A stretch of 64,000 nt of DNA. Origin: Bacillus sp. REN3 (GTDB lineage: Bacteria > Bacillota > Bacilli > Bacillales > Cytobacillaceae). The notes under the pieces are model-generated. The model searched no databases, was not told where the DNA came from, and saw only the letters and a program-made list of their open reading frames with translations. The position numbers were made by a program, and so were the translations under genes. Of the stretch, positions 1 to 8,291 are shown piece by piece (positions within the stretch are counted from its first letter, which is position 1; every line of letters begins with the position of its first letter). The stretch lies in contig NZ_JAERSD010000015.1 in the NCBI RefSeq assembly GCF_017912555.1, positions 1-64,000 of the forward strand. The letters are read 5' to 3'.

Positions 1-40
1 GAAATCAACGGACTATTTTCCAAGCAGTCTCAAAAATAAA

Positions 41-85
41 GAGGGTGCCCAAAAGTTTATACTTTTGGGACACCCTCTGTTTTTT
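41..85. terminator. Strong intrinsic terminator hairpin, probably bidirectional
   Basis: Arms at 41-56 and 61-77 pair almost perfectly (GAGGGTG then CCCAAAAGT, a 4-nt loop, and the complement with one bulged A). A T-run follows at 80-85, and an A-rich stretch precedes it on the other strand. It sits downstream of the minus-strand gene at 170-493 and downstream of whatever lies left of the window. Confidence 0.85.
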
Positions 86-169
86 GGCAAAGAATAAATG
101 CCAAGCTTTGGACACCGAATGAATATCGCTGTGATAGGGTGCTTCTGCGTTAACTCACTCCCATGAATG

Positions 170-493
170 TCAGCTCTTTCTTGAATTTCCGTTATACTGA
201 ATCCACCAAAGTAAAAAATGATAATATATGAGTGAGAATAAAGCGGGTATATATGGACTTTGAAAACTTAATTGATGATGGAAAGCCAGCACATAGACTA
301 TCCAGCCGATCATGCCGAATAGACTATAAAATATGCATTTCCTGATATAGTCAATACCTTCTGTCGGCCTTGTATCTGCAGCAAATGAATAGATAACTCC
401 ACCTAAAAAACTTGCGGGTACGGTTAGAGATAACATGGAAATGATACTTGTTATTACGAATGGTACCACAGCATCCATAAGTTTGTTCTTCAT
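170..493 (-). CDS. Small hypothetical membrane protein (107 aa)
   Basis: I do not recognise the family. The product has about three hydrophobic segments (roughly residues 7-35, 52-72 and 80-98) and no catalytic motif I can name. The frame stays open back to an ATG at 586 that would overlap the stop of the upstream glycosyltransferase gene. A clear minus-strand terminator at 544-576 lies inside that extension, so I chose the ATG at 493, which has a purine-rich AGGAAGG about 11 bases upstream. It is therefore probably its own transcription unit and not the tail of a ugtP operon. Confidence 0.6.
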   Translation of the reverse strand: MKNKLMDAVVPFVITSIISMLSLTVPASFLGGVIYSFAADTRPTEGIDYIRKCIFYSLFGMIGWIVYVLAFHHQLSFQSPYIPALFSLIYYHFLLWWIQYNGNSRKS

Positions 494-543
494 AAAGGTG
501 ACTTCCTTCCTGGCATTCCTCATCTTAATAATAATATAGATTG

Positions 544-576
544 TAAAAAACAGTCCAAATTTAAACTTTGGACTGT
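544..576 (-). terminator. Intrinsic terminator of the ugtP-like gene
   Basis: Inverted repeat ACAGTCCAAA (550-559) and TTTGGACTGT (567-576) with a 7-base loop. It is followed on the minus strand by a run of U (complement of 545-550). It begins 7 bases after the stop of the 583-1746 gene. Confidence 0.8.
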
Positions 577-582
577 TTGGTG

Positions 583-1746
583 TCATAATTCCAACTGCGG
601 CGAAGTTCCTTTATAATCTGAGGCAACACTTTCAGGATGCGGTGGCGGAATGGCCAGCAGGAAATCGATGATTTCTTCAGCAGATTTGGAATCCAGAAAT
701 GCTCTCTGCGACTGGATGATCTTATTTAGCCTTTCACCATTTTTTTCAATCAATTCAGTTACTGCCTGATGGATGTTTCCTGGGTTCCTGCAAATGATGC
801 CCAAATTGTTCCGTTGAGCAAAATCCGGGTTATCCTCTTCCTGCCCTGGCAACGCGCCTGTAAGGATCAATGGAGTATTCGCGGCAGTTGCTTCAAACAT
901 GACATTAGGGCTTGCGCGTGTAATCGCAATATCAGAAGAGATCAGGAGATCATCAATCTTGTCCGTGAACCCGAAAATCTCGACCTTATCTTGATAAAGC
1001 TGAAGAAGGGAGTTTTCAAGATTCCTTCGCAGCCTTTCGTTCCTTCCGGCGATGATTCTTACTTTGCACTCGAAATGCTCAAGTAATTTGAGGGCGATAG
1101 CCTTCATATTGCCTACCCCCTCTCCGCCGCTTATAAGAAGGAAGTGCAATTCCTGACCATTCTTATAAGCCAGCTTTTTCTGGGAGTCTTTCCTGAAAAA
1201 ACGGGACCTGACCGGGAATCCCACCAACTTGATTTTATTGGGCGGGATTCCCAGGTGAAGACATTTCTCCATTGCCTCTTCTGTTGGGCTTATGATGAAA
1301 TCTGCCCTTTTGTCTACCCATAATGGATAGATATTCACCAGATCAGCAACCAAAGTTAGAAAAGGAAGGCGAATCTGGTTCCTTTCAAGTATATTCAAAA
1401 CAGATCCATTAAAATTAGGATGGACCGAAACGATACTATCCGGTTTTTCTTTTTTCAGCAAATCAAGAAACTGTTCTTGGATGAGCCCTTCAATCAGGTG
1501 GTTCAGCAGGGCGGGCCGAATCGAAGACAAGTTCCATAATAATTTCCATATAGGAGCCGCGTTTCTTGTGATAGGGCCATATGATTTTGCAGCACCATGG
1601 AGCAAAGGGCCCCCAAGCGAAAACGCATCGACAACATGAATTTCGAGATCCACCCTTTTTCCTGCCTTCTCGCAAAGCGCTTCGGTGATGCTTTTGTGAC
1701 CGTGGCCAGTAAATTCGGATGAAAGAATGAGAACCTTTTTCTTCAA
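583..1746 (-). CDS. UgtP/MGDG-synthase-like glycolipid glycosyltransferase
   Basis: 387 aa. The N-terminal half has the MGDG synthase signature: ILSSEFTGHGHKS near residue 7, then VSVHPNF and VADLVNIYPLW. The C-terminal half has the GT-B nucleotide-sugar site (SGGEGVGN near 205, then RASPNVMFEATAANTP near 278). The family transfers glucose or galactose from UDP-sugar to diacylglycerol at the inner membrane face; B. subtilis UgtP makes the lipoteichoic acid anchor and reports on nutrient status. The start is a TTG at 1746 with AAGGGG 9 bases upstream. The gene is monocistronic, with its own terminator. Paralogues are common in Bacillaceae, so I do not assign the symbol ugtP. Confidence 0.8.
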   Translation of the reverse strand: MKKKVLILSSEFTGHGHKSITEALCEKAGKRVDLEIHVVDAFSLGGPLLHGAAKSYGPITRNAAPIWKLLWNLSSIRPALLNHLIEGLIQEQFLDLLKKEKPDSIVSVHPNFNGSVLNILERNQIRLPFLTLVADLVNIYPLWVDKRADFIISPTEEAMEKCLHLGIPPNKIKLVGFPVRSRFFRKDSQKKLAYKNGQELHFLLISGGEGVGNMKAIALKLLEHFECKVRIIAGRNERLRRNLENSLLQLYQDKVEIFGFTDKIDDLLISSDIAITRASPNVMFEATAANTPLILTGALPGQEEDNPDFAQRNNLGIICRNPGNIHQAVTELIEKNGERLNKIIQSQRAFLDSKSAEEIIDFLLAIPPPHPESVASDYKGTSPQLEL

Positions 1747-2023
1747 TCAATCAGCCCCTTATTTTATTCCTTTCAGCAATAGATTAACAGGGAAGCATGA
1801 AAAAAGGTTCGGAGAGTTGTAAAAAGAAGGTAAATTTTCTGCGTGGAGTTTTGAATTTAGTTAACACATGGAGCATTTTGATGTTTTTAGCAAATGAAGA
1901 TGAAACATTATAAGAATTTGGGGATTCGAATGTTTACTTGTCAGCCGGTTTCATCTTGATGATTTCCGGGCTGGTAAAAAACATGGGCAGGTTAATCCCG
2001 GCAATAGGTTACCAGGCAAAAAA

Positions 2024-2407
2024 TCAGCAATTGCACACCATTAATACATTGCCATCCGGGTCTTCAAAGTTAAAGTAAGCAAAGTCGCCAATTCGCTCGA
2101 TTTCTTTCACAACGTTGATATGAAGTTCTTTAATAAATCGATAAGCACCATCTATGTCTTTTACATAAAAATTAAACAACACATGCTTGGAAGGATTCAG
2201 TTCAAAACCTGGATCGAAGGTATGGTCATCCAATGTCAATCCGGTTTCGGAAGTAACTGGAATATTGAATACCGGCGATTCGACATCATTTGGATCGAAC
2301 GGGAGGCCGAGCAGGCGGCAGTACCACTCAGAGGATTTCTTTAAGTCGCTAACATGGACAAAGACATTATTCACTTTACTGGCTAGTGGGGAAAAAGTTG
2401 TTTCCAT
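2024..2407 (-). CDS. VOC (glyoxalase/bleomycin-resistance fold) family protein
   Basis: 127 aa, one VOC domain. The opening beta strand FVHVSDLKKSSEWYCRLLG and the closing DPDGNVLMVCNC are typical of the family, which binds a divalent metal with residues from paired beta-alpha-beta-beta-beta modules. Members include glyoxalases, dioxygenases and antibiotic-binding proteins. Nothing in the sequence or context fixes the substrate. It is transcribed away from the ECF sigma operon. The ATG at 2407 has only a weak GGGTGAT upstream. Confidence 0.75.
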   Translation of the reverse strand: METTFSPLASKVNNVFVHVSDLKKSSEWYCRLLGLPFDPNDVESPVFNIPVTSETGLTLDDHTFDPGFELNPSKHVLFNFYVKDIDGAYRFIKELHINVVKEIERIGDFAYFNFEDPDGNVLMVCNC

Positions 2408-2443
2408 TGATCACCCATCCTTTTCAATTATTACTTTAAACAG

Positions 2444-2485
2444 ATTCGATAGAGTTCATGGAAATCCTTTAATTATCTATCGAAT
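2444..2485. promoter_or_regulatory. Inverted repeat in the promoter region of the ECF sigma operon
   Basis: ATTCGATAGA at 2444-2453 and its exact reverse complement TCTATCGAAT at 2476-2485, separated by 22 bases. It lies between the divergent VOC gene and the GTG start of the sigma factor. It could be an operator, for example for the PadR-like product of this operon, or an RNA stem. The role is inferred. Confidence 0.45.
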
Positions 2486-2551
2486 GTCTGACAAAAAAAT
2501 CAAAACCTTTTCCAGGAAGCATCGTCTATTACTTTTGAAGGAGGAACGATT

Positions 2552-3085
2552 GTGGATGAGATGACGGCAGAATTAATGGAAATCGAGAGTGCAGATGAAT
2601 TGATCGATGAAATCATGAATAAATATGGGCAGGAGATTTTACAGCTGGCATATTCCTATGTGAAAAATAAAGAAATTGCAGAAGACTTAACACAGGAGAT
2701 TTTTGTCAAATGCTATAAATCTTTGCATACATACGAGGGAAAAGCGAAATTCCGGACATGGTTATGGCGGATCGCTGCCAACCATTGCAAGGATTACCTG
2801 AAAAGCTGGTATAACAGACATGTGATTCCAACGGATTATGAGCCGGCGTTCAATACTGTCCTGGGTGAGAGCATTGAGCAGGAAGTGATCCGGAATGAGG
2901 AAGATGACCAGCTTGCAGAAGCGGTCATGGATTTGCCAGTGAAGCATAGGGAAGTCATCTATCTTTTTTATTTTGAGGAACTGTCAATAAAAGAAATTTC
3001 AGCGGTGATCCAAGTGAAGGAAAATACCGTGAAGACAAGATTGAAGCGGGCAAAAGAACTCCTGAAAAAGAGATTGGAGGCTTAA
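2552..3085 (+). CDS. ECF-type RNA polymerase sigma factor
   Basis: 177 aa. Region 2 (AEDLTQEIFVKCYKSL and FRTWLWRIAANHCKDYLKSW, residues about 40-90) and region 4 (LPVKHREVIYLFYFEELSIKE and VKENTVKTRLKRAKELLKKR, residues about 128-175) are intact, which is diagnostic of sigma-70 group 4. The start is GTG at 2552 with AAGGAGG seven bases upstream. The next gene begins 4 bases after the stop, so the sigma factor, PadR-like regulator and SEDS protein form one operon. No anti-sigma gene with a membrane segment follows, which is unusual; the PadR-like protein or the N-terminal domain of the SEDS protein may take that part. The regulon is unknown, although the SEDS partner hints at the cell envelope. 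Confidence 0.9.
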   Translation: MDEMTAELMEIESADELIDEIMNKYGQEILQLAYSYVKNKEIAEDLTQEIFVKCYKSLHTYEGKAKFRTWLWRIAANHCKDYLKSWYNRHVIPTDYEPAFNTVLGESIEQEVIRNEEDDQLAEAVMDLPVKHREVIYLFYFEELSIKEISAVIQVKENTVKTRLKRAKELLKKRLEA

Positions 3086-3089
3086 GGAT

Positions 3090-3494
3090 ATGGAGAAGCG
3101 ATTAAGAAAACTCCGAAATGCAATGGGAGAATCGACCTTCAAAGGGTTGGCTTTCTCGGACAGAATCCGCAAACAGGTCCATCAAGACATCCAAAAGCTG
3201 AATGAAAACGAGGAAGACATCACCATAGCCATCTTGCATCTTCTACATCATAGGAAGACGGGATACGAACTAATTTCATTATTGAGGGCGAGAGGAATCC
3301 GGAAATTTGAGGATCGCGAGGGTTCACTCTATACATTGCTTCATCAAATGGAGCAAAATCGTCTTCTTTCTGCAATTTGGGAGGATGACGCAAAACTTTA
3401 TCAAATAAGCGATAGGGGCAGGAAATTAATCAGGAAAGCAGAAAAGAAAATTTCGACCCAACGCTATATTTCAAATGACCTTTTAGAGGAGTGA
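3090..3494 (+). CDS. PadR-family transcriptional regulator with an extra N-terminal segment
   Basis: 134 aa. Residues about 45-115 form the PadR winged helix (ITIAILHLLHHRKTGYELI, then GSLYTLLHQMEQNRLLSA and the DRGRKLI wing end). The first about 40 residues are charged (LRKLRNAMGESTFKGLAFSDRIRKQV) and not part of the usual PadR core; they may contact the sigma factor. PadR proteins usually repress their own operons. It sits 4 bases after the sigma gene and 7 bases before the SEDS gene, so coexpression is very likely. Confidence 0.8.
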   Translation: MEKRLRKLRNAMGESTFKGLAFSDRIRKQVHQDIQKLNENEEDITIAILHLLHHRKTGYELISLLRARGIRKFEDREGSLYTLLHQMEQNRLLSAIWEDDAKLYQISDRGRKLIRKAEKKISTQRYISNDLLEE

Positions 3495-3501
3495 CCGGGC
3501 A

Positions 3502-4785
3502 GTGAGCAGGAAAAAAGACCATTTCCTCCATGAGGTAACGAACCACATCCGATCGAAGGAAGCAAAGGAATTCGTTGCCACGGAATTGGAGCATCATTTA
3601 AAAGAAGTCAAAAAAGAATGGATGGAAAAAGGTTTGTGTGAAACAGAGGCAGAGGAAAAAGCGGTTATGCAAATGGGCAGTCCCGCGAAGCTTGGCAGGG
3701 AGTTAAACAAATTGCACCGTCCCCGGGTGGATTGGTGGCTCATCGGTTTGCTGATCATCACGATGGGATTGAGCTTTTTGCCGTTGTTCTCATTCGGTGA
3801 TATCAATACGCAAAATGTTGTTCTGAGAAAGTCCGTGATTGTCTTATTGGGAGTTGTCGCCGCAGTTGGCATGATGTTTTATGATTATCGCAAATTGGCT
3901 TCCAAAGGCTGGCTGTTCTATTTCCTGGCGTTATTTGGACTGCTGCTAATCACGTTCTTTTCAAACTACAGGATCAACGGCGCACTGACCTTTGCTGTGG
4001 GACCGTTCAGATTGCAAAGTTTTATGGTCCTTCCATTCTTATATTTGGCATGGTCTTCGTTCTACAATGACATAAGATTGAAAATCTGGCACCTTCTCAT
4101 ATTATATTTGCTGCCGCTATACTTGATCGCACTCGTACCAGACCTTTCCACAATGGTGATTTACACCGCGATGGTGTATACCATGCTCTGGTGGAGCACC
4201 ATCAGCAGAAAAAACGCCGTGAAAATAACCGTTGGAGCTGTCATTTTAGGAGCGGCACTCCTTTCCCTGGCATTGGCAACCGCCAAGGAATACCAGCTGG
4301 GAAGGCTTTACGCATTCATCGATGCAAAAAAGTATCCGAATACCTATGGGTATATGTATTTAAAATTACGAGAACAGCTTACTTCTGCAGGTTGGTTTGG
4401 TTCTATGGAGAATAGCCAGTCACTTCCAAACCAACATACAGACTTCGTTTTCGCAGGGCTAACCCATCAGTATGGATACGCGTTCGGGTTTGCCCTCTTG
4501 CTCATCCTATCTTTGTTCGCGGTCCGGATCCTGCTGATCACAAACCATGTCCAAAACCCATTCGGAAGACTGCTTCTAGTCGGAGGAATCACCCTTTACC
4601 TCGTCCAATTCGGATACAATATCGGCATGATCCTCGGCTGGCTGCCATTGACATCAATGTCACTGCCCTTCATCAGCTACGGATTGATGCCAACACTACT
4701 AAACGCCTTCATCATCGGAACCGTACTAAGCGTATCGAAGCACGGGGACGGTTCTCCTGCTTCATTCCAGTCTGCCAAACGGTGA
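3502..4785 (+). CDS. FtsW/RodA/SpoVE-like SEDS protein with N-terminal HAAS-like domain
   Basis: 427 aa. Residues 1-75 are a soluble helical module (VATELEHHLKEVKKEW, then AEEKAVMQMGSPAKLGRELN) like the HAAS/permease-prefix domain often encoded with PadR regulators. From residue about 78 there are about ten membrane segments. The SEDS signature NQHTDFVFAGLTHQYG near residue 312 carries the Asp that is essential in SEDS peptidoglycan polymerases. GTG start at 3502, GAGGAG about 10 bases upstream. The last residues (from SKHGDGSPASF) are encoded by a copy of a dispersed repeat, so the native C-terminus may have been replaced. The operon suggests an envelope-stress role; this is inferred. Confidence 0.85.
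   Translation: MSRKKDHFLHEVTNHIRSKEAKEFVATELEHHLKEVKKEWMEKGLCETEAEEKAVMQMGSPAKLGRELNKLHRPRVDWWLIGLLIITMGLSFLPLFSFGDINTQNVVLRKSVIVLLGVVAAVGMMFYDYRKLASKGWLFYFLALFGLLLITFFSNYRINGALTFAVGPFRLQSFMVLPFLYLAWSSFYNDIRLKIWHLLILYLLPLYLIALVPDLSTMVIYTAMVYTMLWWSTISRKNAVKITVGAVILGAALLSLALATAKEYQLGRLYAFIDAKKYPNTYGYMYLKLREQLTSAGWFGSMENSQSLPNQHTDFVFAGLTHQYGYAFGFALLLILSLFAVRILLITNHVQNPFGRLLLVGGITLYLVQFGYNIGMILGWLPLTSMSLPFISYGLMPTLLNAFIIGTVLSVSKHGDGSPASFQSAKR
4737..4768. repeat. REP-like dispersed repeat, copy 1 (inside the SEDS gene)
   Basis: A 32-base unit beginning GAAGCACGGGGACGGTTCTC and ending TGCTTCATTCC. It is almost identical to the copy at 4784-4815 and related to both arms of the palindrome at 41968-42010. 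It lies in frame within the last codons of the SEDS gene. Confidence 0.75.
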
Positions 4786-4815
4786 AGCATGGGGACGATT
4801 CTCCTGCTTCATTCC
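4784..4815. repeat. REP-like dispersed repeat, copy 2 (just after the SEDS gene)
   Basis: Differs from the 4737-4768 copy by two substitutions (CAT for CAC, GATT for GGTT), in the same orientation. The stop codon of the SEDS gene overlaps its first bases. The two copies form a direct tandem with 15 bases between them. Confidence 0.75.
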
Positions 4816-4856
4816 GCCAACCAACTCAGAGCGTTTGATGTGTTTCATAAAAAAAG

Positions 4857-4884
4857 GAGTTCCGGTCCGGAACTCTCTTTTTTG
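4857..4884. terminator. Intrinsic terminator of the ECF sigma operon
   Basis: Perfect palindrome GAGTTCCGGTCCGGAACTC at 4857-4875 (9-bp arms) followed by a TTTTTT run at 4878-4883. An A-run precedes it, so it may work in both directions. Confidence 0.85.
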
Positions 4885-4982
4885 TAATAAGAATTTGGTT
4901 AACAAATGGAAATGAAAAGGACTTTTTAATGCATTTATAGAAAGAAGTACTATAAAATTTCAGGATGGAAGGATAGAAGACT

Positions 4983-5447
4983 TTGCAAGGAATAACACCT
5001 AAACACATTGTCGCTGTTTCGGCTTTTGTCACAAACGAAAAGAATGAGGTTCTGTTAACAAGGGTTCAATGGAGGTTGGATACCTGGGAGATGCCAGGAG
5101 GACAAGCAGAAGAAGGTGAGGGACTTGATGCTGCGGTTTCAAGGGAAGTTTTTGAAGAAACCGGGGTGACGATAGAGCCAGTCGGTGTTACAGGAGTCTA
5201 TTACAACACAACAAAACAAATTCTTTCCGTTGTCTTTAGGGCAAAATTCATTGGCGGGGAAATAATAGTGCCGCCAGAAGAAATTAAAGAAGCCAGATTT
5301 ATTAAGTTAACAGAAGAGAATATTGGCGAATTCATAACACGTCCAAATATGAAGTCGAGGACGTTGGATGCAATGAACTCGAGCCAATTCGTTCCGTATG
5401 AAACCTGGGAAGTGAATCCATATAACATCATAACCAGGTTATGCTGA
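4983..5447 (+). CDS. NUDIX hydrolase
   Basis: 154 aa. The Nudix box is complete at residues about 38-61: GGQAEEGEGLDAAVS then REVFEETGV, fitting GX5EX7REUXEEXGU, so Mg-dependent cleavage of a nucleoside-diphosphate-linked substrate is expected. The family is broad and the substrate cannot be told. The start is taken as the TTG at 4983 with GGAAGGA about 9 bases upstream; the next in-frame methionine would remove part of the fold. It follows the terminator of the previous operon, so it has its own promoter. Confidence 0.8.
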   Translation: MQGITPKHIVAVSAFVTNEKNEVLLTRVQWRLDTWEMPGGQAEEGEGLDAAVSREVFEETGVTIEPVGVTGVYYNTTKQILSVVFRAKFIGGEIIVPPEEIKEARFIKLTEENIGEFITRPNMKSRTLDAMNSSQFVPYETWEVNPYNIITRLC

Positions 5448-5520
5448 ATCTTAATCTTTTACGGGTCAGAATAGCGGAGAGGAACCTAGTCGTTTTCGAG
5501 CAACAATCTAAAGGAGGGCT

Positions 5521-6219
5521 ATGATGAAGAAGGTTGTAATTGGATTTAGCGGTGGAAAGGATTCGACTCTTGCATTATTTAAACTGCAGAAAAATACGGA
5601 ATACGAGATTGATTCTTTGCTCGTGACTCTCACAGAAGGTGAGGAGTGTGTAACGAGTCATGGAGTACGATTCGAGATGCTTAAGCTTCAGTCCGAATCG
5701 CTGGGTCTTACATTAAGGGAGGTACGGTTACCAAGGAACTGTTCGAATGAAAAATATGAGGAAATGATGAAGGAAGCAATTTCGCAAATGAGGGATGACG
5801 GCGTCACCCAAATGGCATTCGGTGATATTCATTTGCAGGATATTCGGGAGTATAGAGAGAAAATGCTTTCGGAAACAGGTATGACAGCACTTTTTCCGCT
5901 ATGGGGAATGTCTGTTGAGAAGGTGAGCAAAGAATTTATAAACATTGGATTCAAAACAATACTGACATGCATCGATCTGGATAAGCTGGACAAATCCTTC
6001 GCAGGAAGAGTGTATGACCAGGATTTTATACAAGATTATCCTAAAGATCATGATATATGCGGAGAATCCGGAGAGTTCCATTCCTTTGTCTTCGATGGTC
6101 CCAACTTTAAATTTCCGGTTCCATTTGAATTAGGCGAGCAAAAAATCACACCGGACTACTTCACCAAAAAGGATCGATTCCTTTGTATTGATTTAGTTCC
6201 TGTTTCAAGACGAAGGTAG
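5521..6219 (+). CDS. Diphthine-ammonia-ligase-like PP-loop ATP pyrophosphatase
   Basis: 232 aa. The PP-loop GFSGGKDSTLALF is at residues 8-20. The family's second block DICGESGEFHSFVFDGP is near residue 179, and AFGDIHLQDIREYRE is near 99. These match the DPH6/MJ0570 family of adenylating amidotransferases. Bacteria do not make diphthamide, so the bacterial substrate is unknown; the name describes homology only. AAGGAGGG ends only 2 bases before the ATG at 5521, so the second ATG at 5524 may be the true start. Confidence 0.8.
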   Translation: MMKKVVIGFSGGKDSTLALFKLQKNTEYEIDSLLVTLTEGEECVTSHGVRFEMLKLQSESLGLTLREVRLPRNCSNEKYEEMMKEAISQMRDDGVTQMAFGDIHLQDIREYREKMLSETGMTALFPLWGMSVEKVSKEFINIGFKTILTCIDLDKLDKSFAGRVYDQDFIQDYPKDHDICGESGEFHSFVFDGPNFKFPVPFELGEQKITPDYFTKKDRFLCIDLVPVSRRR

Positions 6220-6480
6220 AAGCTTGAGGAAAATGGGGGAAGGATGGATAGATAGCCATAAGCTGTATGCGTTCAGACTTTGGACCCGTTGCAAGGATTC
6301 AGATGGGTATCAGCCTAATGAGTGGATGGATAAGATGAATGCCGGTAGACAATGGTCAAGATCTTCCTCCTGGGGAACGTTGCAGTCACTAAAAGGCAGT
6401 GCTTGGATCAAAATGGAAAGAAGCATCCTTAGACGCTTCTTATGCTGGTAAAAATAGAAAATGGACATGACACCCATCTA

Positions 6481-7575
6481 TTAACCAAAATAGCTGATGG
6501 TCACCTGGCCATTTCCGGCGCCAACGCCAGCTATATTGACTTGATTGTTTCCGTTATTTTTCGAACCGCCGCCCCCTCCGCCGCCAATAGAATTTCCTGT
6601 ACCGCCAGCACCTCCGCCACTGAATCCTCCGCCACCGCCGCCTTCTTCAAAACCGCCACCGCCACCGCCGCCGAAGCCGCCATCCGATCCAGGAGTATAG
6701 CCGAGGCCGCCAGCGCCTCCATCATGTATCGATTGCCCGCCCTTTCCTAAGAAACTGCCGCCATCCCCTAGAGACCCTGGCAAAATCCCTGCTCCGCCGC
6801 CAGCCGAGAATTCAGCGCTGCCACCGCCTCTTCCGTTTGATCCCCCGATGCCCCCAGGATTTCCATCAGTGCCATTGCCAGTAATGGATGCGTTCACACC
6901 TGGGTTTGCTTCTACGGTACAGGCACCGCCGCCCCCTCCGGCGGCAACAAGAAGATTTAAAGGGGTGACAGGACCAGTACCACGCCAAACAAAAGAGCCA
7001 CCCCCTCCGCCACCTAATTGAAAATCAGGATAAGCAGAAGGTTTTCCTGTTTGTCCCTGTTGGCCAACCAATATACTTAGGGTTTCACCAGGCGTCACCG
7101 GGAAGTCACCCTGAATGGAAGCGCCGAGTCCGTTTGCCGAAGTTCCAATTCCACCTGCAGCACCTATTGCCCGGATGGTTGCAGTCGTCACACCCGACGG
7201 GACAGTAGTGGTTTCCACGGCCCCTGTATAAGTGAATATTTGGAATGCGGGTGATGCCGCTAACGGAACCAGATGGTCCAACAAATTTTCAAATCTCATA
7301 TCCAGCAGCATTTCCTTTTTTATGACATCTCGGAGAGTTCTTTGGACACTGGATTGAACATTGATAAGATCCGCTACAGAGACATCAGCGGGGAACCGAG
7401 ACACCTGTGAACCTGTTAATGTCCCCAGAGTGAATTGAAGCTTTTCCGCCTCAGCATTCATAATGTAAGCAAGCGCTAATTCTTCAAAAGCAATCGAACT
7501 TAGAAGCAAGGGAACTGTTTGTCTGACAGTAACGGAAACCAAGGGTGTAATATTGGGTATATTTGAAAAAGACAA
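6481..7575 (-). CDS. Glycine-rich spore/exosporium-type surface protein
   Basis: 364 aa. Residues 1-105 match the preface domain seen in Bacillus collagen-like exosporium proteins (IPNITPLVSVTVRQ, then SIAFEELALAYIMNAEAEKLQ). After a short beta-rich link (FTYTGAVETTTVPSGVTTAT) comes a long glycine-rich region with runs such as GGGGGGGFEEGGGGGG. It closes with NGQVTISYFG, like the Gly-rich domain of some surface proteins. TTG start at 7575 with AAGGAG 8 bases upstream. It is probably deposited on the spore surface late in sporulation; that is inferred from the preface domain. The repetitive DNA makes this region prone to length change and assembly error. Confidence 0.7.
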   Translation of the reverse strand: MSFSNIPNITPLVSVTVRQTVPLLLSSIAFEELALAYIMNAEAEKLQFTLGTLTGSQVSRFPADVSVADLINVQSSVQRTLRDVIKKEMLLDMRFENLLDHLVPLAASPAFQIFTYTGAVETTTVPSGVTTATIRAIGAAGGIGTSANGLGASIQGDFPVTPGETLSILVGQQGQTGKPSAYPDFQLGGGGGGSFVWRGTGPVTPLNLLVAAGGGGGACTVEANPGVNASITGNGTDGNPGGIGGSNGRGGGSAEFSAGGGAGILPGSLGDGGSFLGKGGQSIHDGGAGGLGYTPGSDGGFGGGGGGGFEEGGGGGGFSGGGAGGTGNSIGGGGGGGSKNNGNNQVNIAGVGAGNGQVTISYFG

Positions 7576-8291
7576 TGAAATTGCTCCTTCCTATTTTTGT
7601 GGAAATATAGCTCTCTATAGCTTATTCACCGAATGAGTGAAGGTCCTGGTTTTGCGCCTATGTGACAAAGAGATCTAAGCAATGAACCCGCCCATTTCAT
7701 TTCGTCATTATTAGCAAATGCTATAACTATAATATTGAAATTCGGATTGAGGTTTTTCGGAGACACGTTGCTTTTAAATTTTGGCTGTGTTAAAGCTGAA
7801 TGTTGTTTTAAAGAGTTGATTGGAACGGAAGGGCCTGACGTCCCGCGGAAAGCATGTCCCTGGAGTGGAAATCAACCCCCAGGTTTATCTGAGCCTAAAT
7901 TTTAAAAAAGTTGTAAAGAGGAGACGACGAATAGAGGCTTCTTTCGTACTTTGTAAAAAAGAGTTGAGGCATTCAACAGCTATTGAGCTGAAAATGAACC
8001 GGAAAGAAGTTTCAAATCATATTGGATAGAGTAGCTGTCCGGATAAAATCACAAACGCAAATACCGGTACAATCGACTTACAGTAGATAAATAAAAGTCT
8101 AAGATTGTTTTAACTATAGTTATGGAATCCTTACTTCAATGCAGGAAGTAAGCGTTTATTGTTGAATAAATAAATCTATAAAATAAATGACTAGAAAAAT
8201 AAGTGTTTCCGAAATGGCAGGCTAAAGTAAACACGATAATCCGAATCTTACATTCATTTATACCGTAGGATCTTAAAAGGGGGTGTAGGTA
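7576..8291. other. Intergenic region with a degenerate repeat
   Basis: 716 bases without a gene I can defend. It holds the divergent upstream regions of the glycine-rich gene and the lipoprotein gene, plus a shortened copy of the G+C-rich dispersed repeat (7811-7883). A 69-codon open frame at 7820-8029 starts inside that repeat and shows no coding character. Confidence 0.6.
7811..7883 (+). repeat. G+C-rich dispersed repeat, internally deleted copy
   Basis: Begins TTGATTGGAACGGAAGG, contains CCCGCGGAAAGC and ends GAGTGGAAATCAAC. These are the ends and core of a repeat common between Bacillaceae genes. The left end and the core are shared with the reverse-oriented copy at 9010-9125, but the middle is missing here. 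Confidence 0.6.

Noticed and set aside
6224-6451. 75-codon open frame after the diphthine-ammonia-ligase-like gene
   Set aside because: No convincing ribosome binding site, no recognisable product and an internal hairpin near its end; probably chance.
6442-6750. Plus-strand open frame opposite the glycine-rich gene
   Set aside because: Ala/Thr/Ser-rich shadow of the Gly codons on the other strand.
7820-8029. 69-codon open frame
   Set aside because: It begins inside a dispersed repeat and has no coding character.
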